Of a stretch of DNA of 64,000 nt, positions 50,000 through 61,300 are shown one piece after another (position 1 is the stretch's first letter; each line of letters opens with the position of its first letter). This stretch comes from Brachypodius melanocephalos (lineage: Eukaryota; Chordata; Aves; Passeriformes; Pycnonotidae): positions 5,332,888-5,396,887 of the forward strand of contig VZSR01000393.1 of the NCBI GenBank assembly GCA_013398615.1, in the 5' to 3' direction. The notes beneath the pieces are model-generated. The model was not told where the DNA came from and did not search any database. It was given only the letters and a program-made list of their open reading frames with translations. The translations under genes were made by a program, and so were the position numbers.

Positions 50000-51060
50000 A
50001 AGAGCACTTTAATCACTGTTGAATGACTTTCAATGCCAAGCGGTTTGTGCCATGTCAGAACATAATTTGAAGAAGATTAGAGTACTATATAAAAGAATTA
50101 ATGTTAACAGCTTCGTTAAAAAATGTCTTAAACAATGAGCTTGTCAGTTGTCACAGGCTCTCCCTGATCCATTGTGATTAAGGCCCCCCCTCCCAACAAT
50201 TTCAGCTGATAAACAATGCTAAAAGCGTCGGGCAACCTAAACATTTTTTTTCCATAGGCCCATCAGTTGTGCAGGGTGCTAATCACCAGAGCTGGGGTCA
50301 GCCTTCTTTAACCTGCAACAAAGGCAGCGGGTTGCAATAGTGAATACACAGGATAAAGAATTTGTGAGAAGCCCAACTGAATCTTTAATCATGCCTCAAT
50401 GCCATTTCCGATCCAGTCAAACATTTGAAAGCTGCTGGGCAAGCACCACGCTATCAATCTTCCCAGTGCACGTAAAATTACCCGGGAATCTTGTTTTGGA
50501 TTAAGTTGAAGAGTGTCTTAGTAATAAGGGTTCATCATTCTCTTCCGCAAATCATTTGTCAGTTTTGTAACACAATCTTCCTCTGCAGCAGGGTGGGATT
50601 TATACAGCAGTTGCTGTTTATTTATAGTTGAGGCTCAAAGATCTAAATTATCCATCCTTCTAAAATCCTTTGTGGAGTTGAAAATACTAAGTAGCTACTA
50701 GTCCATAAGCATTTATTTCATAACTGCTAGCAGTCAATTTGTAACTGATGGCACTGAATGCAAATTAATATTGAATATCTTAACAGTAAAAGAAAAGGGG
50801 TTCTTGAGATACAGTACATGGTAAAACCCTCATTAATATATGTAATGCATCTGTTACTATGCTGAGATACCATTTATGTTCCTGATAAGAAAACATATTA
50901 CACAGTTAATGTTTCGTTTTTAGATTTGTCTACCTTCAAATGCATGTTTATTTTCTAAAATTAGACTTTTGTTCTGAAGCAAGTTTACATTCCAAGCATA
51001 TAAATAATAGAAACAAAGCCATAACTTATCTGTATATTTATCAACTATGAATGAATAGGT
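50000..51060. promoter_or_regulatory. candidate intronic conserved non-coding block
   Basis: About 1 kb is repeat-free, with isolated CpGs in AT-rich sequence (AAAGCGTCGGGCAAC, GCACGTAAAATTACCCGGG), TGCAAATTAATATTG (POU-like) and CTCATTAATATATG. It is among the most enhancer-like stretches in the window. Conservation is untested. Confidence 0.38.
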
Positions 51061-51478
51061 TCCATTCTAAACTCTGTTAAGAGCACACGGCACTCAACAT
51101 TGTCTGCCAGGGAGATGGGATCAGCTTGTTTGAAAAGGCGGGGTTTATTTTCTTATGAAAAAATTAAGGATAAAGGCCAGTTATCTTGGTAGCCTGAGGT
51201 TAAGTTCAGCACAGAGCATTTTAAAAGATGGCCAGTGGAAAGAGGTGAATTCAAAATGACATGAGAGGAGAGTATTTGTGACAAGGGCCAGATTCAAGGC
51301 AAGCAGCTCAAGTGAAATAAAAAGCAAAGTACTTAAACTCTTCAGGCTGTTCCTGTTATTCATATCAGGACTATTAGACAAAGCCAACACATCCCTAACA
51401 GTAAAATATCAGACCCACACAAAGACACTGTGAGCATACCATTTACAGCTGAATAACTCATTACACAGCGGTGTGAGA

Positions 51479-51545
51479 TAGGATCATGGAGTCATTAAGG
51501 TTGGGGAAGATCACTGAGTCCAACCACTGACCTAACCCAGCAACC
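51479..51545 (-). mobile_element. CR1 3'-tail fragment
   Basis: TAGGATCATGGAGTCATTAA, GGTTGGGGAAGATCACTGAG and TCCAACCACTGACCTAACCC match the antisense CR1 subfamily with ATCATAGAATCATTAAGGTTGGAAAAGA. Sequence up to about 51700 may be a more diverged extension. Confidence 0.75.
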
Positions 51546-53060
51546 AAGGCAGTATGAACATATTCCAGATATGAAACCAGTGGGCTGTTCTGTACCTTCT
51601 CTGTGCCTCTGATAAGCACCCTGAAGAGTTCATTCTGTTAGAGGGAAAAACTCCTCAGCAGCTGGCTTCAGCAGTGGCCATTTTCCAGATTTGATGTAAA
51701 ATCTAAACTCTCCTTGGAATAACAAACAAAATGATACAGAATCTGTTTCCACAATGATCCATTCCACAGTACCCAAACCCTAAAGTGACAGCTGCAGGTT
51801 TACATTCCTCGAGCCTCTCCTCCACCTGGTGGGAGCTAGCACAGGTTTGCTGCCTCATTCAACCTTCAGAATTCCTCAGCATCTGAAGTGTTTTTAGGAA
51901 CAATCTTAAGAGGTGTTTGATGATATCACCCATGGCTGAGGCCAGCTGTAGATGAGGGAGCCACTTCTCAACATCAGGTGTTACTCTGCTCCTTTTCCTA
52001 GTGGGATAACTCAGAGCTGTGAGGAACAGTCTGTTTTCCAAGAATGCAGTGAACAAGTTTTAGTCTTGCCTGTGAGAGGACAGGAGAACTGCTCAGGTCC
52101 TGCTGCAGTCCTCTTACTTAGAGAACCCTACATGCACAGCTCTCTCATGAATAATGCTCACAATATGTATGTACTAATGTCCTGTAAGAAAACAGGATTC
52201 CTTGATTGCTTTTTCAGCAAGGAAATATGAAATTAAGATCTGCCTTTGCTATTTTGGGAGAGCATGAAACTGAAATCATATCTGCAGCTAAAAAAAATAA
52301 AACTTTGGAGCTGCCAAATATGATCTAAACTCCAAACTGGGCTCAGTTGACTTCAGGTCCTATTTCCACCCAAGTGCCAGCAGGAAAACGTGACCTGAAC
52401 TGACACTGTATTTACACTCCTCTCAAAGCTCTCACTGAACCACATCTAAACCAGAGGTTCTCAACCACCTCCCCTTCCCCCATCACCACAATTAAACCAG
52501 CAAAGCATCTCTTAGAAGATAATACAACGGATAAACCAAAATCTATAAGGTCTGCTTTTTTTTTTCCCTCTGATGTATTCCTTTTTCAACTAATTCCCAA
52601 CTACAAAGACTCAAAACTCCATCAGCTTCTCTACTTGCAAGGCATAGTTGGTTTCAAGCTGTAACTTTTCTTAGTGTTATTAAGACCCTTACACATTTAC
52701 AGTATTCTTTACATACATTATAGGAGATAAGTGTGCTATGTTCTTTGAGTAAGGAAACTGCAGTAGTTCACCAAAGAGGATTTGTTTTCAACTGCTGAGG
52801 CATTAAGACCTAGTGATTATTTCAACTATTCAGCATATGCAGCTATATTTAACTTACATTCTGGGTTTTAACTTCGCAAAAGAAGTCGTGTCCATTGTAA
52901 TAAATGTATTTTGATAATGCACCATGTTGTTTGTGTTATGCAACCCCCCACTATGTTCTCAATTACAGCAATGATAGCAACTGAAAACTTCCAGCCTCCA
53001 ACATCCGGTATCCAACATTTTCTGCAATTATTCCACAGGAGAACAAAAAATACAATACAG
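51546..53060. other. anonymous intronic DNA
   Basis: No gene or confident repeat was recognised. Short T or A tracts occur near 52290 and 52556. Confidence 0.5.
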
Positions 53061-53290
53061 GACATCAAGTCAGGAGAACTGGGTTGTTTTCCTCTTTTTG
53101 ACTTTTCCTTCCCTAGTGATCTTGGACAAGTCACTTCAACTCCATGTACCTCACTTTTCCCAGCTAAAAAATGGGGAGACTACTCTTATTTACCCACCTC
53201 ACAGGGGTGTTGTGAGGAGTCATTCAGATTTATGGAGTGCTTTCACACCTAATTTGGAAAAGCACTCTGTAAGTATTAAGTGTTATATTA
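53061..53290 (+). mobile_element. MIR-type ancient SINE, nearly full length
   Basis: In order: GGAGAACTGGGTT, GTGATCTTGGACAAGTCACT, TCAACTCCATGTACCTCA, AGCTAAAAAATGGGGAGACT, ACCCACCTCACAGGGGTGTT, GTGAGGAGTCATTCAG, AAAGCACTCTGTAAGTATTA. This follows the MIR consensus (CTTGGGCAAGTCACTT, TGTGCCTCAGTTTCC, AAAATGGGGATAATA, CCTACCTCATAGGGTTGTTGTGAGGATTAAATGA, AAAGCGCTTTG) over about 230 bases. The old amniote family is rarely this readable in birds. Confidence 0.85.
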
Positions 53291-54699
53291 TAAACCATTG
53301 TTAAAATGCGTAGAAGATGTAGAACAAGGTTGGCAAAGTAGCTGACAAAAATGTAATTACCTTTTAAAATCATGCCTATTTTTCTCTATTGTATAAACTT
53401 AATTATTTAACCTGTGAAGCTGTCTGCTACTCCGGGTCCTGTTCCAGTGTCTTCTCTCTCTCATCCAGTTTTTTTGCCCAGCTCACACAGAACTTGGTAA
53501 AACTCATACTAGCCAAAACAACAAGTGAGTTATTAAAAAATGGATGTTTGAGAGGCTGAAAGGGTGATCTATCTCTCCCACCCTCTGCATATGCTAGGCA
53601 GAGCCATCATGGCATACCAGGGATGGGATTCGGTTGCCTAACATGGATCTTGAGACATCTGAGCTGCCTCAAGATATCCCACGTGCTCCACAGCTGTCTT
53701 TCAGAAGGGCACATATTTCCCATAGGTCTGGTATTGTATCTGCCAGCCCCTCAGGGATATCTCAGCTAAAACCACACAATGGTTAAGACAACACCAGACT
53801 GTGCAATTTAAATGCTTTTGCCACAGCACCTGGAAGGGAGCTGGTTCCCACAGGCAGCACCGTATTTCTTTCTTTTCTAGAATCTTATTAAAGTCCACAA
53901 TCAGCTTCTGAAAAATGTTTCAAGGCTGACAGAGAGCCACCTTAAGCTCTAAAAACTACAATGAAGCCTGTGGCTTTACCTTGCTCCACCAGCATTTCAG
54001 GGCAGGAGCAGCAGCACTCCTCACAGGCCTCTTTATCAACACCACATTTCCAGGCACATCGGTGCTGCAATTCCTTCTCCTGCCCACTGAAGCCCCGTTC
54101 ACACCTGATTTACACTTTTAAGACATCACTCCTCCACTGAAATGGCAGTTTTGAACACTGCATGCAAATGTCTCTGATCTTTTCTTCTCACAGGCTGGTA
54201 TGGAGCAGAGGAGCGATGCAGCACTCCTCTGCTCATTTCCAGATTTGGAAAAAATCCCTGGGGAAAATTATGGAATTTCATTTCAGAGAGTAACAGGGTA
54301 AGGGTGAGATCAGGTTGAGGAAATGATGCTGCAGTCCATTGCTTGTCCCCTGCCCTGTGTGCCAGCACTGGAGTGAGAAGCAAAGAGCGTGTCAGGGACA
54401 GTCCCTGGGCATCTCAGCACTGCTGGGGCTGCCCACACCTCAATATCCACGGCAGATCACCTTCTGAGGTGCACATTTATACAAACATATCACAAATACA
54501 AATTCTATCACAACTGGCCACAGTCAAATCCTGTGGAGGACTGGAAATCCTCCTGAGACACACAACCTGGCAGCAAAAGGTGGATTCTTCTGGGCAAGGG
54601 CAATTTAAAGAGTTGAGCAAACAGGTTGTTGACACTAAACGTATCCTGCCAAAAACGAGAGATTAGATACACTGCTGCAATTAAATCATCAGAATTGGT
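53291..54699. other. anonymous intronic DNA
   Basis: No gene, RNA or classified repeat was recognised in this unique-looking stretch. Confidence 0.5.
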
Positions 54700-54799
54700 C
54701 TGACTGGTGTTTGGACATACACAGATGAGAGTTCATTGAAATCACTTCTGTTATTAACTTACGCTGAATTGAAATGTTTTATGGTTTTGCCGTACTTTA

Positions 54800-54870
54800 A
54801 TTATATATATACTTTATATAAATGTATGTATACATACAGTACTGTATATGCTGTATATATTTATATAGCT
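54800..54870. repeat. AT-rich island with overlapping palindromes
   Basis: The stretch is nearly all alternating A/T-rich sequence. A 16-bp perfect palindrome lies at 54823-54838 (TGTATGTATACATACA), overlapping a 14-bp palindrome at 54834-54847 (ATACAGTACTGTAT). TATATATA and TATATATTTATATA lie on either side. Confidence 0.8.
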
Positions 54871-56040
54871 TTTTAATACTATTATTAGTCCAAATTTAGA
54901 CTTTTTCATATGTATTATTGCAAAGAATATCATCGCAATGCTGATATTTGGCTTCTTCCTTCATTGCACAGATCATTTTTTAGACTGAATTTTATTTCAG
55001 ACATGAGTGGGAAAAAAAACCCAAATCACCCAACACACTGCTTTTTAAGGAAGTGACCTTTTGGGACAGATACTTAACGAGCTGTTTGTTTAGGTTTTAA
55101 GGATAAAGTCTATTTTTCATCTGTTGATACACACATTTATGCACATACCCACACAGTTCAATAACACAATGCATTGAAAAAACACAGGGTGTTATGATGG
55201 GGGAGTATCATGGTACGAAGTAACTACCAACTCTGTCTTCCAGAAACTAATTAAGGGAATGTATTTTGCAATAATACAGATCTAGCAAACAGGCCTCTAA
55301 AGTCCAGGCTTAGAGCTGTAAGCCAGGCACTCCTGTATTATGTATGTGTGATTTTCATAGATAGCCTGCTGTAAAGTGTGCCCTGTTAGTGCATCTTTCA
55401 GGCTCAAAGACACTGGTCTTGTTAATATTTCATTTAGTACATACTGTAGAGTCTCATTTATATTACTTCTATAATTAATGGTGATAGCTTAGGCACTGCC
55501 TTTACAAGGAGAGATCCCTGTATGTTGGTCGATGGATAATGAGAAACAATAGATATTTCATTCACCAGCAGCTTGTTGCTAGTTAGTAGGAAATTATCGT
55601 GTGTACTGTTGCTTTAATTGCCAGGGTAAATAATGCTGCCGCTGTGTTAGTGAACATTTTAAAGCACTTGATGCAAATAGACTAGAAACAAAACACAAAA
55701 AAATTACCTTTATTATGCTATACCTTAGCATAGGGAGTTTAAAAGGTATGTCTTAAAACATTTGCGTTCTATCATGCAAATATATCTTAATATGCATGTG
55801 CTGACTATTCAACTACTGTATTTTAGGAAATACAATTATGCTGCCTTTCTCTTCTCCTATGTAGACTGTAAATAACTGTAGATCTTTCTCTTGTTTTCCC
55901 ATGTAAATATATGTAAATATTAACAAGCTATGCATGCTGATATTCTAGGCAATTTCAGGTACTTTTATAATCTGAAGGCATGTACTTGAACTGGTTTGTT
56001 AAAAAAAAAAAATCAACTCTCTCAAATCCTTTAAAGCTCA
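54871..56040. promoter_or_regulatory. candidate intronic conserved non-coding block
   Basis: This is over 1 kb of repeat-free AT-rich sequence with TTTATATTACTTC, TTTAATTGCC, GATGCAAATAG (octamer-like) and CATGTAAATATATGTAAATA (two forkhead-like TGTAAATA). Its regulatory nature is inferred from texture. Confidence 0.33.
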
Positions 56041-58039
56041 TTAGAAATTAAAGATTTCTTACTAGACTGGTTCCTTCACTCTCAGTTGGTTTTTTTTGTT
56101 TATTTTTCCCTCTGCTTTGCCAGTGCTGTCTCCCAAGGCCCACCACCAAGGACGCACATTCCAAGGCTGTTTTCTCCGAAGCACGGGGTCCCATCTCAGG
56201 ATGTGATCCACTCCCCGCCCCAGGATGGGCACCATTTAGACTGAACACCATCCCCAGCTGTAAATCTTAGCAGAGTCTCAGAGAGGGGATGTCTATCCCT
56301 TTCTCTCTGACCTCTCCCTCTGCTTCACCATCACAGAGTCACAGAACCGTAGAATGGTTTGTTTTGGAAGGGACCTTAAAGATCCTCCGGTTCCAGCTCC
56401 CTGCCATGGGCAGGGACACGTTCCACTGGGCCAGTTTTGATGTTTTCTATTCCATTTTCTCAGTCCTTAATCCACCAAGCCTGGATTTAATACCATGAGT
56501 GCCAGGGCTGGGTTTAAGGGCAGATGCAGTCACAGCCAAAGCAGTCCCCATGTCTCTGGTTGTGCTGCAGTCCTGCTGCTCACTCAGACGTGCTCCCCTG
56601 TCTCAACACACTCTTTATGTTTCTTTTCCAGCATGCTTATGACTTTGACAGACTGTGAAAATAATTTGATAAATAGCTTGATAAATTTCTCCATCTCCTC
56701 CCTTCCGTGCTGTAACACTGTTTGTGGAAGCCTTTCAACTGAAGGACTGTGAACAAAAAAGAAATTACCTAAAGCTTCTAAATCAAGTCACCTCCTGCAT
56801 ACAGATTTGGAGACAAGGTTTCAATTTAGCTCTCTTCTTCCTTATTTGTTTTGTTCATGCAGTAAATGAAGATTACTCTGAGGAAAAAGGTAAGTAAAAA
56901 AAAAAAAAGCATTTATCCCCCAGTACAGTAAAGGGAAGAAAAAAAATCCCCTCTCCATTATCTATGAAAACTAAATGCAATGACAACTTTTTAATTGAAA
57001 GAAAACAGCTTTCATGTCTGAAGATTTTTTTTTCCAGAGCAGGCGTATGAGAATAAACACATTAATTGACAGGATCCTCATGACTTTTTAAGTTCCTCAA
57101 ACTTAGCTTGGCGTCTGGGGAAGATCTCTTTCCAGTCCTTGAAGACTCTTTTAAGATGAATGTTTAAAAAGCTGAGCTGACACGGGCATTACGTTCAAGT
57201 GCAAGCTGTACTATTCTTTAGTAGAGGGCGTAGAAATGGTTCATAGAATTATTATCTTTCTACAGACAAAACCCATTACCTTCACACTAGGAGGGAAAAG
57301 CTAGTTTTTAACTTATATAAAACTGAATCAATTATCAATATCTTTGCATGGTTTCCCAGCTCTGCTGGAGAGCAGTCACAGAGCTAAACACACAGAGCCA
57401 TTTGGCAAAAGGGCTCCTGCCTATGCTGGGCTTCTTGTTACACCTTTCATTTAATAAAATCACATCTGCAGAAGCAAAAATAAGCAGTAGTGATTTGTAT
57501 GCAGGGCTTTCACCATGAATGTCACAAAGGGAGATGGGAATCACATTTGCAGACTGATCACTGGGCTTCTTTTACTTTCGACTTCTTCCCAGTAAAAAGT
57601 GAACAAGCAAATAAAAAGCAGCCAGCGATGCAGACTGAAACACGGTGCAGGTCAGAGCATCCATAAAGCCTGTTGCCTTTGGTGTGGAAAAAAGTGCTCC
57701 TTCAGCAACCTCCACCACATAATCCTCACCATCCCGCCTCTGAATAATCCTTTTGCTGGCTTTAACTGTGGCTTTCACAGATGCTCACTGTGTTTCCAGT
57801 GAGAAAAGGAAAGCTGGGAGGTAAGTGGTGGCTTTTCGTGGTCAAGTCCCCACATGCCCATTGCTTTTAAACTGCAACAAATAGAAATCTTATGTCTTCC
57901 AGAGGACAGTGTCTAACCTGGTTTAACTCTGTGTTGCTTATCCTTAAAAAACTCTGTGCCCAGCTGTTTCACTAGCACAGGCAAACTCCAGTGCACACAG
58001 AGGTGCAGCATCTGCAAGGTATATAAAACATAATACTCT
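56041..58039. other. anonymous intronic DNA with a CR1 tail
   Basis: Apart from the CR1 fragment at 56334-56436 the stretch holds only unique-looking sequence and short A or T runs (56898, 57026). No exon or RNA gene was recognised. Confidence 0.5.
56334..56436 (-). mobile_element. CR1 retroposon 3' tail
   Basis: ACAGAACCGTAGAATGGTTT, TTTTGGAAGGGACCTTAAAG, CCGGTTCCAGCTCCCTGCCA and TGGGCAGGGACACGTTCCAC are a clear antisense match to the avian CR1 3' end. It is the best preserved tail in the window, so probably a younger insertion. The 5' part is truncated. Confidence 0.95.
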
Positions 58040-58340
58040 AGAAGCTGGCAGTGTTTTTTTTGGGAAGGAAATGCTCATTATTAGACCCTTTTATCTGTTT
58101 ATCCCATTCATGAGATCTGCTTCTACAAAGCACATAATGATAAATGGCACATTTGCAAATTATCTTCTGAGTGCTGATGAGAAATCAGCAACCTGCGAGT
58201 TGCCGTGACTTTGAGCGAGTACACTCCACTGCGAGCCTCGTTTGCTGAGATGCCTGCCAAATGAGTGCATTAGTATATTAGGAGTCTAATAAATTGACTA
58301 ACAAGCATTTGATGAAAAATAGCTGTTCCATCCGTTACAG
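58040..58340. promoter_or_regulatory. candidate intronic conserved non-coding element
   Basis: The block is repeat-free and contains TTATCTGTTTATCCC, CATAATGATAAATGG, GCAAATTATC, isolated CpGs (GCGAGTTGCCGTGAC, GAGCGAGTAC, GCGAGCCTCG) and TCTAATAAATTGAC. CpGs retained in otherwise AT-rich DNA suggest constraint. Not aligned. Confidence 0.38.
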
Positions 58341-61300
58341 TTATCATCACCACCAACAAGGCTACTGGGGTTGGGATTTTGAAGGCACCAGCTGCTGATA
58401 AAAGAGTTGTTGCCGTGCTGTGCCACACTCTCAGCAGTATCTCCCTCCCTAACTGTGCATCTTAACAAACTCTCAGCAAGACATAGGACCTTCTTTGCTT
58501 AAGTTTTCCTCTGCCTCTTCATGACACTTATGAGGATTTAAACCATTGCAGTCTTACTCAGTCCTGTCTTTTCACTGCAGGAAGTAAGATGCTGGGTTTC
58601 CCTGTCTGGGAAGGAGATGGAGGAGACACTTTCTGTTATACATCTCAGCACTGCTCAAACATCTGAGATTGTTCACACTCACAATCTGAAAACTTTAACT
58701 CGATAATTTTTGCCACAAACATCAGACTAAAGGACCGAGGTGGCTTTGGCTATAGTCACATTCAGCACAAAATCACTGCATTATTTAATATCATGTGATC
58801 CAAAAGAGTTTCAGAAGTGGCTCAGAGTCCTAACTCAGTGTCCTCATGGAAAAACTCAGAAAATAAATCATACAACACTCCACTTGTGTCAATCACTGCT
58901 TAGCTGGACATTCAAGAAATGCAGTTCTTTTCATGAGTAAAACTGATAAGCTCCCATCGTGCAGATATCCTCCCTGCCTGGGAAGGAGCAAGCAACCACC
59001 ACGCTCAAACCCTCAGGTCCTACAAAGCAGAAAGAAGGCAATTAAAGCCCAGGGCCGGCTATGCAGAGCCCTTTGGGAAGGCTTGGCTGCTCCCTGCATG
59101 CACTGTGGATGTTTGTCCCTCCTCTCAGCACATGGCTGGGGCAGCTATGCTCTGCCCTGGCAAAGCCTGCCTGGGTAAAATATATCTTTTCAGGCTAATT
59201 AATTCCTGAAAGTGCAATATACCCTTACATTTAAGTTTCAGAAATCTTGGTGCCGCTTAATTTGTTTAAAGTACAGAGGAGCCCAATTCATCATAAAACG
59301 CCCATTTATTGTCTGCAGACAAACCCCAGTGACCACTTTCAAACTACACAAGCTTAAGAAAAGCTCGGTCTGTACCTTCCCAAACTGCATTTCTGCTTTT
59401 ACCTGAGACATTCGCAAGATCCCCAACTCTGTCAACAGTCGCTCTCCAGTTTTGTTTAGCTTATCATCAACAGACTCTGCTTTTGTGAGTGGACAAGCCA
59501 TTTGAGTGTGCACCACAGTTATAATGGCCTGACTGACAGCTCAGCCAGATAAACACGGGAGAATAACAGACGTAGGAACAATCTGGGTATTCATTTTGTC
59601 CGTTCAACCGGGTTGAAAGGATTTGCCAGCCAAGGGCACAACACTTCAGGCTAATTTGCTCAGCCAAAGCACTGGCGGAGTGCGGGGCTGCAAGCAGATG
59701 ACTGATGTTGGGGAGATCGGCGTCCCCAGATGAGGTACTTATTATTCACCTCTGCCTCACGGGAAATGAAAGTACTATTTATTCAAAGCATCCATTTGAA
59801 AGAGGAAAACATATAGGAATGAACTTTGTTACAGAACTTGAACCCTTCTCACTGCGTCCCCGCTTCTGCATTAATTCCAGCTCCTTGTCCTCGTCCATGT
59901 CATCCTGCACACTGCAGTGTTTCTGTTTTCTTGCTCCTCACATACTTTCCTCAGCCTTGTCTCCTGCTTTGCAGTTTCACCCCTATAGCTGACACTGGTT
60001 ACATTTTTTTTTTCTGTTTATTCTCCATTTTTAAGCTATACTCAGCTCTACAAACTTCAGAGGCTCAGCTCTGTTTTCAGTGTGTGGTGTAGCAGAGGGT
60101 GCCTGCAATATCCTGGCTGTGTCTCACATGCCGAATGCACTCTGCAATCTTTTGGCCAATATCGGCCCCATATTCCAACAAGAGCCACAGGCTGACAGTG
60201 AGCTGCATCGGTCACCACTCTGCTGTGGAGCCAAGGGACCCAGGGCCAGTGCAATGACAATGCTGTCCTGGTTAAGGAAAGTTGTCTCATTTTAAACACC
60301 CTGTGTTTAGAGTGACAGAGCTACAAGTTCACCTGCTAATCACGTAAAAGTAAATGATGGGTAGAACAGCCAAGCTTGTACTAAGAAAAGGTAAACACTG
60401 CTCTGACATATTCCCTCAAGCAAGCAAGCAAAATAATAACAGTTTGCTGTGGAGGTTTGCAAGTTTGCTCCCATTAATTAAGTTCCATTTTCTGGCATCT
60501 TGAGTTTTAAGATGTTTTCTCCAGGAGCGATTTTAACAACTCTTTCTCCCACTGAAAATCAAAGGCCAAACCCTGCTTTTGGTGACAGCAGCACGACTCC
60601 ACTGCCTTCCTCCAGCTGTGGAGCCAAGACACAAGGTGCAGTGGGATGGAGGTAAATCCCTGAGCATTTTTGGAAAGCAGAGTCCCAGCAGAGCACCCGG
60701 GCATGGCAGGCTGGGAACAGCGGCCCTTGCAGAGGTGATGCACTAACAGCCTCAGACACATCACGGGAGGAATGTAAAGTGCACCTGACATTTCTTTTGA
60801 TCTACTCCTAAGAAGCATTAAAAGGCACATTAATGTGCTGCTTTAGTGCGTGTTCAATGTGATAGTTGGAGACATAACTGAGCCTTTCACAAAAGTCTAA
60901 TTGGGGAGAAGAATAAACTTATTGTTTCCTCCTCTGGACATGCACCCTATAACATAGCCAGAGTTGACATTTGCATGAAGTATGTTGCTGTTTTGCATCT
61001 TAAATCCCAGCATGCTAAATGTAGGTTGAATGATCACTTTGACTATTATCAGGAAATCAGCACATGTCCAACAGCAGTTCTACAGATGCAGGAAATTATA
61101 TTGCCCAGCAGCAGCTTATCTTTCTCCAATGCTGAAATTCAAAAGTGCATGTGTATATTTACATACTTATAAGTTTGTCCATTTAAAATGTCAAATGAAC
61201 ACTAATAAAGTATCTGAGCTCCTACAGCCACTTTTCATGCAATTGTTTGGTATTGCTTGTGGACATCTGCACACACACATCATATTCACATCTAGTAGCA

